Positions 46,101 through 50,807 of a stretch of DNA of 64,000 bases are shown here, piece by piece; the first letter of the stretch is position 1; each line of letters opens with the position of its first letter. The stretch comes from Aphrocallistes beatrix (lineage: Eukaryota > Porifera > Hexactinellida > Sceptrulophora > Aphrocallistidae), in NCBI GenBank assembly GCA_963281255.1, contig OY725489.1, forward strand, positions 7,440,523-7,504,522. The letters are read 5' to 3'. The notes under the pieces were generated by a model, which worked only from the letters and a program-made list of their open reading frames with translations, was not told where the DNA came from and did not search any database. The position numbers and the translations under genes are program-made.

Positions 46101-49100
46101 TAAACGCTAGGATTTTTTGTTTTGTTTTTGTTTGTCCGAATTGATTGAAGAATTGGCAAATCGTAGAGATATGAAAATTGGTATGTAGGTGTCAAATGAT
46201 ATTACTACGATTAAGTTCTAAGATCTAAGCGAAATTTTCACACCTCTGCAAAAAAAATGGAAAACAAATGTTCACACCTTTTCTATACAAAACAAGCCGC
46301 GCGGCGCAAGCAAGCGAAGCGTGCTTGTACAAAATAAATGACTACACTATCGCAATAAAAAACAATGCACAGCACTACAATATATCGTCATTGTTATTAA
46401 TACTTCAAAGCCACAACTTATGTTTGATATCGTAAATCTATTATAGTGTATGGCAATAAAAAAGATTATCTGCATATTTTCACACTTTTATATACACAAG
46501 CGCGCTTCGCTTGCTTGCGCTGCGCGGCTGGCGGACACTTTGTGTCCGCCGGAGGCTCCCTTCGGTCGCCTGGGTTCACATTGGTTAATTATAAGTGAGA
46601 TAACATCTCTAAATACGTCTGGACAACTGTTATAATCGATATCGCACGAAAAATCACCAAATTTATCAATTTTTAAAATTTTAATGAGTAATGATGACGT
46701 CATAACAAAGTGATGAGTCATCATTTTTGATGACAGTTGTATCATATGTGAGATATGTTAGTATACAGATTCTATTAAAATTTTAGCCTTCTATCTCCTA
46801 TAATGGCTGAGTTATGCTCGAATAACTGTATTGCTTAACTTTTTAAAATGTGACAATGACGTCATAATTCCATGATGAGTCGACATTTTGCTCTGAGCTC
46901 AGAACTTAGTGGAGCCATAGCCAAAAGACTCCCACACATATATATATATATATATACACATTAATCGAGTTTTAATAGTAAGGATATTTTCACACCATTT
47001 GATGAATTTTGAAAATAATGCTAGAGACTAGCTTCCAACGGTTAACAATGGGTTTTCAGGGGTGTAGATTTCGAATATCATATTTTCGAGTAAATTTGAT
47101 ATTAGATTTGTTTGCTTTTGTTTACAATAGATACATCAAGTAAAAAAGTTACAAAAATGGGTTAGAAACTTGCTTCCAACGGTTGACATGCGGTTTTTAG
47201 TGTTGTAGATTTCGAATATTATATTTTCGGATCCATATGAGAAATTATTCGTCGACCTTTGTTTACAATATTTACATAAAGGAAAAAAATCTAAAATATG
47301 TTAGATTGAGTGACTCCAGGTGCCCGCAGGGCGACTCTGCGGACACGCAGTGTCCGCAAGCCGCGCAGCGCAAGCAAGCGAAGCGTGCATGTTAACCAAT
47401 AAAATTCAACTTAGAAAATGGAAAGTCATAGAAGAATGTGTACTCAATACACTCATTAGTTCTTAATGTAATCCGGACTTGCCAATATTTTAGTGGGACA
47501 GTCAGGGTCGCTTATTATGAACATTCGTTACTAGTCACCAGAAACTTACGTCGCAACGGGCGAAGAGGCTTTAGCAGGACTCTTGCAAGGTCCCGGGCCC
47601 TAGGTATTTTGTCCCCCTGCCCCCCCCCCTCTCGCCGGCCTTGTTGTGTGGGGGAGCATTATCCTGGTGAAACGTCATGTATTTCATTTTCTATTGGAAC
47701 TTTTCGAGTTTAAATTCTACTCCCAACTATAAAATTACTTAGGACCGCATTGATTTCTAAATTGTTATGTGACCATGAAATATGTGGATCATTCAGTATG
47801 CACAGATTTTTGGTATTGGGTTAAATTTTTCTATGTCGGGCCGGGACACTTTGATCACCACTCGTATCGGCCTCTAGAAAAACCCCAAACATTGAAGAAC
47901 AAATTAATTCAAGGAGAAAGACAATAGTGGAAATGTAATTCTACAATTCAAATTTTATCAAATAATAAAACATTATATGTAAAATTCAGTGTTTTTATAT
48001 AATCTGCTTTACAAATATGAACCCTTAGAAGGTTAAAAATATTATTTAATATCATGAGTTTGTTAAGTAAATCGCTCATCAGCATGGAAGGCAATAGGGA
48101 TAGCTAGGTTGGCAGGGCTCTCAACTCACACTATCTCCCATTTCTCTCAAGATTTGACCTTCATATGGTGCCATATTTTCTATTACATGCAGATATCTCG
48201 TGATTTTAACCACAATTGGTGATACTGTTATGACCTCACGATTTAGTTCATACCCAAGTTGAGTGTACTGGATTGGGCAGGTTTTATCACACCCACTAAG
48301 TTATTTTAAATATAAACTATGCACCTTCTTGATAACTTCATTATCTTACGTGCATTTAATACTAAAATGGGTCTATCCATGAAGATTAAAACTCCGAAAC
48401 GGTAAGTGATACAACTAATCGGGTTTCAAATTCAAAATCTTCGCATTCGAATTAGTTATTGTAGGATATTTCTGATCAAATACTAATTCCCAATTATTTC
48501 AAATTATCAATCACTGGCACCTTGTGCCACGTATGTCCTTTTTTATCACTATACATGATGGTGATTTACTACCCCTTGTGCCACCTGTTGATAATTTTAC
48601 TCATTGGGTTGAGCCATTTGTTAGAAATCTTCAACTATTACTAATTCGAATGTGAAGATTTCGAATCTTAAATCAGACTCTTAATAGCTCTTAGAGTTTG
48701 AATACTTTCCTCTTCATGAAAGATCAATTTAGTACTATTTGTATGGAGAAGAATATAGTGTACAAATACTTTTGTCCGCTTAGTGTATACGTAAAATTGT
48801 CGAATATATTATTTTGAATTAGTAACTTACCATCAGTAGCAGGATTCAGGAAGACTCCTTGCTTCAAGAGAACTTCAACGTGATCCAAGCTACGATTCCG
48901 TTTACATGCCTTTGAAAGCCTTTCTTCGTTGGGGTCATAGGGTAGATCTAACAAAAATATTCTACTGTAGGACTGGTTTGCGAAATCAATAATACAAATT
49001 TATCCGTAGTAAAATTGGCGGAAAATATAATGATGTGTATTTTAGCGTCTAGGAAGTGCCAGAATCACTTTTCAAAGAGGTATAATGCCTATGCTGTAAC

Positions 49101-49535
49101 TATATATTAAACTGGTATCCTATTATCATAACTAATGAGAATATTGAATTTGGTCACTTTTGAACAGGGCTCAGGGAAATATATAAATTTCTTATTTGAT
49201 ATTTAAGAAAACTACTTATTTATTTCATTAAATCAACAAGTAGTTGTGTGTTTTTTCACGGTATTTACTATTTAGATTTAGTTACGAATCTTACCTGATA
49301 TTTCGAAGTTAAGTATATCCTTTAAGGAAATTTTAGCATCATTTCGTGAACACATCTTTTTTGTAAGGCCTAGGAAATCTCCTACTGTCCTCCTGTCCTT
49401 AGCGAGCATTGAGGAATTCTTATTAGCTGGAATATTCTTCAAAAATGGTCGAAAACCAATTTCTTGAGCTGGAGGAGCAACTGATATTGGTTCTTCTGAA
49501 TTTAATATTGTCTCATCTGCCATAGCATCTGCCAT
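21906..49535 (-). CDS. Ankyrin-repeat TRP-like cation channel, ten exons
   Basis: Ten minus-strand exons join into about 1125 residues: ATG at 49535, stop at 21906. Nearly all junctions are GT..AG and phase-matched; the exon 6/7 join is the one I could not fix. Five or six ankyrin repeats (exons 2-6; TPLHVACLEGYVSCAEILL, TPLMSAIDGGHASTVE|VLLS across a junction) precede six membrane helices. TM2 ends in FWIWIVISEMGEF, the pore loop has FLLLFGTRILLGEE, and TM6 runs into VYLNIFIAQLTDTYGSV, a typical TRP post-TM6 motif. A coiled-coil tail follows. TRP channels pass cations across the plasma membrane in response to sensory cues. The short ankyrin set differs from TRPA1 (about 16) and is closer in number to TRPV, so the subfamily is left open. 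Introns total about 24 kb and are dense with transposons. Confidence 0.85.
22704..23072. mobile_element. GATC-rich inverted-repeat element with 17-bp flanking repeats
   Basis: Starts ggcattaggatcagac and ends agctaatgcc (inverted). The interior is crowded with gatcgcgatcc and gatcgggatcgcgg motifs in both directions. Near-identical 17-mers (tatatgtaagtctgtat at 22687 and tatatgtatgtctgtat at 23074) flank it. Located in intron 9 of the TRP-like gene. Family unknown. Confidence 0.55.
23370..24612. mobile_element. Tc1/mariner-type MITE, family C, copy C1, split by Helitron B1
   Basis: The ends aagtattcgtacaccccata and tacgaatacttttgttcagg are inverted and match the complete copy C2 (56043-56510). 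The left tip is lost. A 786-bp B element sits at 23762-24547; removing it restores aataaa/tcagtattataac exactly as in C2. Confidence 0.85.
23762..24547 (+). mobile_element. Helitron-like element, family B, copy B1 (complete)
   Basis: Begins TCTTATATATTAAAATGCTA after A and ends GCAAGCAAGCGAAGCGTGCTTG before T. The paralogous unoccupied site in C2 (56450 region, aataaa|tcagtatt) shows insertion between A and T with no duplication, the Helitron rule. Near the 3' end are the small palindrome gcggacacacagtgtccgc and the hairpin-capable caagcgaagcgtgcttg. Two copies of a 141-bp internal unit (caacggg/ttgacatggggttt at 24196 and 24337) are present. No Rep/helicase coding: non-autonomous. The usual CTRR terminus is CTTG here. 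Confidence 0.85.
24613..25006. other. Intron 9 remainder, no element recognised
   Basis: AT-rich intron sequence between a family-C element and exon 9. No repeat or frame was recognised. Confidence 0.4.
25007..26290 (-). CDS. TRP-like channel exon 9 (TM3-TM6 and pore)
   Basis: Acceptor ttcccttttag, donor TTAGTTG|GTAAGT, 1284 bases, phase 1 at both ends. Begins QKIINWLLGWFGKSFRF, then a long acidic intracellular loop, TM3 (ILFVFIVILLRFI), TM4, TM5 (FLLLFVMTLFIFVMTFLLSL), pore loop GTRILLGEE, TM6 and a basic post-TM6 helix. The 427-residue core is intact. Confidence 0.88.
26429..26821 (+). mobile_element. Helitron-like element, family B, copy B2 (internal deletion)
   Basis: Starts tcttttatattaaaacgcta after A and ends caagccaagcgtgcttg before T. 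The body runs only to the tttatatgca block and then jumps to the last 35 bases of the 3' module. Both termini are present, so the deletion may predate transposition. Intron 8. Confidence 0.75.
27421..27632 (+). repeat. Seven copies of a 31-bp repeat, left array
   Basis: The unit is gctgtcacttgtcagaatgg plus tttttaggact (31 bp). Seven units in tandem, the first two shorter or diverged. The reverse-complement array starts 145 bp downstream. Confidence 0.9.
27776..28040 (-). repeat. Eight inverted copies of the same 31-bp repeat, right array
   Basis: Units accattctgacaagtgacag plus cagtcctaaaa are the reverse complement of the left array, with at least eight units. The outermost sequences (gcatttgttagaattttgaa and ttcaaaattctgacaaatgc) mirror each other, so the pair forms one large hairpin of its own. 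Confidence 0.9.
28744..29760. mobile_element. Foldback element, family U, copy U1
   Basis: About 1 kb, arms near-complete inverted copies: left catagcttactacatatatg, then ttgggactagggatgcggta; right taccgcatccctagtcctaa, then atatatagtaggctatg. The centre contains ttgaaaaccgcaatagctag and its inverse. The same element occurs at 49769-50807. Non-coding. Intron 8. Confidence 0.8.
29811..30460 (-). pseudogene. mariner transposase fragment with mutated catalytic site
   Basis: The C-terminal half is readable: LWYHANASAHTAARTLDTLV carries the second catalytic block with Ala in place of Asp, and SYSPDLALFDFFLFPRMKNE holds the third Asp. The tail EKWFERMHKCISYNGGNFEQ is typical of mariner. Upstream, ITGDEN (first block) is followed by stops, and a frameshift joins it to VERKTVNSEWYSEVC. 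The N-terminal half is missing beyond B5. A dead copy older than the mariner at 5089. Confidence 0.85.
30484..31126 (+). mobile_element. Helitron-like element, family B, copy B5 (5' truncated)
   Basis: Starts inside the B body (gtcaaattgattgaagaatt) and ends gcgaaacgcgcttg before T. The 3' module is degenerate (gcgtgcatcactagtatgcg). Sits within mariner 2. Confidence 0.7.
31299..31446 (+). mobile_element. Helitron-like element, family B, 5' fragment B6
   Basis: Begins tcttgtaaattaaaatgcta after A and matches the first ~145 bp of B, then stops matching. It lies 22 bp beyond the right end of mariner 2. Confidence 0.65.
31447..32409. other. Intron 8 stretch with no recognised element
   Basis: A 103-codon plus frame (31893-32204) is open but matches nothing known. 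Slightly GC-richer patches near 31840-31900 and 32100-32150 share cgggccgaa/ttcggcccg in inverted order, a hint of a decayed inverted-repeat element. Confidence 0.3.
32410..32936 (-). mobile_element. Helitron-like family A, tandem partial copies A7 and A8
   Basis: Two 3' modules lie in the same orientation at 32410 (caagcgcgcttcgcttgctt) and about 32590 (cgcccacttcgcttgcttgt), each followed by the A body. A7 is cut after ~180 bp. A8 runs to 32936, is interrupted by element F, and continues at 33698 with ggacttagtggagccatagc to about 33757. Confidence 0.7.
32937..33697. mobile_element. Inverted-repeat element F with ttcttagaa arrays
   Basis: Ends ggggcctcattcactaaagt and actttagtgaatgaggcccc are inverted. 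The left arm holds many ttcttagaattttt units; the right arm has their inverse. The design matches element G (10753-12612): a cattcacta-type tip plus iterated self-complementary arm motifs. Both F and G sit in family-A Helitron copies. No coding region. The target duplication is unclear. Confidence 0.7.
33757..34048 (+). mobile_element. Helitron-like family A, copy A9 (opposite orientation)
   Basis: A body reads toward the 3' module on the plus strand (tattaatatatcccacatac, ctcatcactcaataatgacg, tatctcccttatgattaatc) and ends in a degenerate module (gcggacacagtgtccgccag; gcgcagtgtaagc). It abuts A8 tail to tail. Confidence 0.65.
34435..34635 (-). CDS. TRP-like channel exon 8 (TM1-TM2 loop and TM2)
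   Basis: Acceptor tttgtatag, donor CATTAG|GTAAGT, phase 1 to phase 1, 201 bases. Encodes SFYDALRILAELYIILFWIW then VISEMGEF, a hallmark of TRP TM2. Too short and interrupted to be seen as a single open frame; found by reading the minus strand. Confidence 0.75.
34834..34988. mobile_element. pogo/Tigger-like MITE, family L
   Basis: TA-flanked inverted ends: tacagtggaattcgcttatt and aataagtaaactccactgta. The internal ttgctaata motif recurs in both directions. 155 bp. Intron 7 of the TRP-like gene. Confidence 0.75.
35154..35428 (-). CDS. TRP-like channel exon 7 (pre-TM1 to TM1; 5' border uncertain)
   Basis: The pyrimidine-rich acceptor ttctgctaccttttcag gives start 35428; alternative AGs lie just inside. 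Donor GCATTGG|GTGAGT is strong, phase 1. Encodes TGFQMIAESGDEDLAYHGVM then TM1 (FLHTLYLLALGEL). A chimeric Helitron begins 58 bp upstream in the intron. Confidence 0.68.
35486..35978 (+). mobile_element. Chimeric Helitron-like element: B 5' half, A 3' half
   Basis: It starts tcttatatattaaaacgcta after A and follows family B for about 310 bp (to the attatagtgtatc block). It then switches to the family A body (attgataaatttggtgattt; gatgttatctctcttataat) and ends gcaagtgaagcgcgcttg before T. Both termini are intact and properly flanked, so the hybrid looks like a unit rather than two overlapping fragments. Intron 6. Confidence 0.75.
36032..36523 (-). mobile_element. Helitron-like family A, copy A5 (tandem with A6)
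   Basis: Complete body from the 3' module (caagcgcgcgcttcacttgc) to tttctacaatcaactcgtta and a short (gata)n run. The next module begins immediately, so A5 and A6 are head to tail with no gap. Intron 6. Confidence 0.78.
36524..36973 (-). mobile_element. Helitron-like family A, copy A6
   Basis: Starts caagcgcgcttcgcttgctt; contains TGACGTCA at 36719 and 36880 and TGAGTCA at 36738. The 5' part is lost where it meets B copy B8a at about 36974. Confidence 0.75.
36974..37154 (-). mobile_element. Helitron-like family B, deleted copy B8a
   Basis: On the minus strand it starts tcttatatattaaaatgcta, with the internal part deleted, and ends in a degenerate module (gcctgcacccgcagggtaac). It is head to head with B8b, 8 bp apart. 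Confidence 0.65.
37163..37704 (+). mobile_element. Helitron-like family B, copy B8b (3' side replaced)
   Basis: Starts tcttgtatattaaaacgctt with an expanded (gttt)n run, follows B to the tttacttttgtttacaata block, then meets foldback element D. Confidence 0.7.
37705..38304. mobile_element. Foldback element D, ~300-bp arms
   Basis: Left gctcatattaaacatcatta and right taacgatgtttaatatgagc start a near-continuous inverted pair (also gagcaacaataggaagacct / aggtcttcctattgttgctc). The loop is only about 40 bp around 38000. It shares the cataactcgaaaag-type centre style with U and S but not their ends. Non-coding. Confidence 0.8.
38336..38798 (+). mobile_element. Helitron-like family B, copy B9 (5' truncated)
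   Basis: Begins at aaaaattggaaaacaaattt in the B body and ends gcagcaagcgcgcgcttg before T. Confidence 0.7.
38799..39657 (+). mobile_element. Helitron-like family B, old diverged copy B10
   Basis: Starts ttatatagtaaaacgctaag directly after B9, follows B with many changes, with up to three internal 'gactagcttccaac'-type units, and ends near gcgcaaagcgcgcttc with a ruined module. B9-B10 form another head-to-tail pair. Confidence 0.6.
39863..40140 (-). CDS. TRP-like channel exon 6 (last ankyrin and linker; 3' border uncertain)
   Basis: Acceptor acatgcag, phase 0. VLLSLGAVTDVKNN continues the repeat of exon 5; a basic linker follows (LPWYKIINNRMHKSIYSMLD). Candidate donors lie at 39906, 39895 and 39863. 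The last keeps the phase needed if exon 7 starts at 35428; the others look stronger as sites. Confidence 0.6.
40711..40762. repeat. Perfect 21-bp inverted repeat, 10-base loop
   Basis: gtaagattgtcgccatttga+t (40711-40731) is exactly mirrored by atcaaatggcgacaatctta+c (40742-40762). It lies in intron 5 of the TRP-like gene. It could form a short hairpin RNA when the intron is transcribed, or be the scar of a foldback insertion. Confidence 0.85.
40843..41049 (-). CDS. TRP-like channel exon 5 (ankyrin repeats)
   Basis: Acceptor ctttattag, donor GTAGAA|GTAAGT, 207 bases, phase 0 at both ends. Encodes DNLSRTPLFAAALSGNSIAA and TPLMSAIDGGHASTVE. Confidence 0.8.
41150..41222 (-). mobile_element. Degenerate Helitron-like 3' module
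   Basis: ctagcttcgcttgcttgcat, then tgtgcggtattttgtgg and gcgggcgcct match the shared A/B module with decay. No A or B body follows. Intron 4. Confidence 0.5.
41273..41454. mobile_element. MITE family O, copy 1
   Basis: TA-flanked inverted ends tacatgccaacctgagcc and acagttggcaagta; internal aagcgggac motifs repeated and inverted (gcgggacgtcccgc). A second copy is at 57790-57972. Intron 4. Confidence 0.75.
41573..42352. mobile_element. Inverted-repeat element E with a Helitron B copy inside
   Basis: Left arm (41573-41690) contains ctttcactttcactttcaat and acattcctagcca; right arm (42228-42352) is its inverse (ggctaggaatgttgaattga; gtgaaagtgaattgaaagtg). Between them is B copy B11. GAAAGTGAAA-type runs fill both arms. 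Confidence 0.65.
41757..42216 (+). mobile_element. Helitron-like family B, copy B11 (5' truncated)
   Basis: Starts at atattttcagatctatatga and contains further internal units. Ends gcgcagcgcaagtaagcaaa then cgcacttg before T. Nested in element E, intron 4. Confidence 0.7.
42711..42925 (-). CDS. TRP-like channel exon 4 (ankyrin repeats)
   Basis: Acceptor atgtacag, donor GAAGAG|GTTAAA (weaker), leaving phase 0. Encodes NTPLHVACLEGYVSCAEILL and TPLHIAAQSASEE. Confidence 0.78.
43097..43288. mobile_element. pogo/Tigger-like MITE, family J, copy 2
   Basis: TA-flanked perfect ends tacagtcgactccgcttaat / attaagcggagtcgactgta. 192 bp, 33 bp beyond the exon 3 donor of the TRP-like gene. Confidence 0.85.
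43321..43644 (-). CDS. TRP-like channel exon 3
   Basis: Acceptor ttttctttag, donor CTGA|GTAAGT, phase 1 to phase 1, 324 bases. Encodes cytosolic sequence ending TFFDTFLHCCALS, which completes an ankyrin repeat with exon 4 (GSPHMMSMLI). A family-J MITE sits 33 bp beyond the donor. Confidence 0.72.
44230..46090. other. Intron 2 stretch without recognised gene
   Basis: A minus-strand run (MEWIENTGREETEIVARNRQ at about 44370-44490) and frames at 44533-44868 have protein-like composition but no known match and are broken. The rest is AT-rich with a (tttg)n run near 45025. Confidence 0.3.
46293..46327 (+). mobile_element. Solo 35-base Helitron 3' terminus with 7-bp duplication
   Basis: caagccgcgcggcgcaagca then agcgaagcgtgcttg is the last 35 bases of the shared module and nothing else. 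It splits the B3 sequence ctatacaaaataaatg and is flanked by tacaaaa on both sides (46286-46292, 46328-46334). Other B copies have tacaaaa once. Confidence 0.8.
46497..46984 (-). mobile_element. Helitron-like family A, copy A4 (complete, 488 bp)
   Basis: On the minus strand it starts TCCTTACTATTAAAACTCGA and ends GCAAGCGAAGCGCGCTTG. It splits the family B sequence tatataca|tattttcacacc; other B copies show the unoccupied site, so insertion was between A and T with no duplication. The body contains an (at)n run, TGACGTCA at 46695 and 46857 and TGAGTCA at 46714. No coding. The best reference copy of A. Confidence 0.85.
48400..48790. mobile_element. Diverged family-C MITE, copy C3
   Basis: The right part (tactatttgtatggagaaga ... 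gtgtacaaatacttttgtcc) matches the right end of C2, and agtgatacaactaatcgggt resembles its internal arm. It ends just beyond the exon 2 donor of the TRP-like gene (48831). Left tip not seen. Confidence 0.5.
48831..48947 (-). CDS. TRP-like channel exon 2 (first ankyrin repeat)
   Basis: Acceptor tttttgttag, donor GATG|GTAAGT, phase 1 to phase 1. Encodes LPYDPNEERLSKACKRNRSL and VEVLLKQGVFLNPATDG, an ankyrin-like helix pair. Confidence 0.75.
49295..49535 (-). CDS. TRP-like channel exon 1 (start codon)
   Basis: Begins MADAMADETILNSEEP, a cytosolic acidic N-terminus. Ends ATATCAG|GTAAGA in phase 1. A foldback element (49769-50807) lies about 230 bp upstream of the ATG, so the promoter is short or lies within or beyond it. 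Confidence 0.75.
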
Positions 49536-49768
49536 TTTATTCTACGTAACTGTTCTATTTATGTTGTACTATCTGTCTGAACCAAGTTTGATCGATTATA
49601 TTTTATCAGGACTTCGGAACAGTATCGCTACAAATGAATGTCTTGAAGGGTTTAAAGTTAAGTAAAGGTAAATATCAATTTCCCACTTATTTTAAATAAT
49701 ATTAACCTATTTCTGAGCTGAAAGTTCGTTATTGAATTATAATGCTTCAAATTTCTTTTATATTTAGG

Positions 49769-50807
49769 CATAGCCTAATATAATAAGGCCTCAGAGTAAC
49801 TTGCGAATTTGGCACTAGGGATGCAGTAGAAGATGGTTGAAGAAATACATGAGCTGCCTTAAATCATTAACAAAGCACAATAGAGCTTAGGAATGTATTA
49901 CCAGCATATATAAATATGGTGTCAAAGTACCCATATGCGTTGTTAAAATTTAGATTAGTCATCAAATGATTGCGCAACAGGCAAATATTTACAAATTTGG
50001 TGATTTTCAGAGGTCGTTTAAGGGCACTTCTAAGTGTTTTTATTATAAAGTTTTTCGCATAGAACTGAGAAGTGAATGTGTTGATACGAAAAATTTGGAA
50101 TTTTGTCATGGAATGTTCTTACATTCCAGTGTTGCTATGGAAACGTGTTTTGGTCAGTTGGGGCTATATTTTGAAAACAGCGATAGCTAGACATTCAAAT
50201 ATAATCCCATTTGATAGCAAATAGGCTACTTCCTATTAAGCTATAGTACAATTTCTATGTCTTAATTCAATAATTTACGAGTTATTAGACAATTTATCAT
50301 ATTGGTCACATTTGGTAATTTGTCGAATATCTCGTAAACCATTGAATTTAGACATAGAAATTGTATTATAGCTAAATAGGAAGTAGCCGAAAACAGCTAT
50401 CGCTGTTTTCAAGATATAGCCCCAACTGACCAAAACACGTTTCCATAGCAACACTGGAATGTAAGAACATTCCATGAAAAGATTCCAAATTTTTAGTATT
50501 AACACATTCACTTCTCAGTTCTATGCAAAAAACCTTATAATAAAAACACTTAGAAGTGCCCTTAAACGGCCTCTGAAAATCACTAAATTTGACCCAAATA
50601 TAACCTGTTGCGCAATCATTTGAAGGCTAATCTAAATTTGAACAACGGATATGGGTGCTTTGACACCATATTTATATATGCTGGTAATACATTCCTAAGC
50701 TCTATTGTGCTTTGTTAATGATTTAAGGCAGCACATGTATTTCTTCATCCATCTTCTACCGCATCCCTGGTTAAGTTACTATTAGGCCTTATATATAGTA
50801 GGCTATG
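49769..50807. mobile_element. Foldback element, family U, copy U2
   Basis: Left gcatagcctaatataataag and right ttatatatagtaggctatg begin ~400-bp inverted arms that match U1 (for example gggatgcagtagaagatggt; ctggtaatacattcctaagc). It lies 234 bp upstream of the TRP-like start codon, so it may overlap the promoter. Confidence 0.8.

Larger units (their letters stand above)
46091..47391 (+). mobile_element. Helitron-like family B, copy B3, with A4 nested
   Basis: Starts tcttatatattaaacgctag after A and ends caagcgaagcgtgcatg before T. It is complete apart from two insertions: a 35-base module tip at 46293-46327 and the complete A4 at 46497-46984. Intron 2 of the TRP-like gene. Confidence 0.8.
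43758..47864 (-). mobile_element. Exploded mariner-type relic in intron 2
   Basis: Left end cgaggggcgatcaaaaggtt and reverse-complement right end cgagtggtgatcaaagtgtc are diverged mariner-like inverted repeats, each next to TA. On the minus strand at about 47640-47690, FHQDNAPPHNKAG resembles the second catalytic block of a Tc1/mariner transposase. The 4.1-kb span contains nested Helitron copies and ~1.8 kb of unassigned sequence. The two ends could also belong to different copies. Confidence 0.45.
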
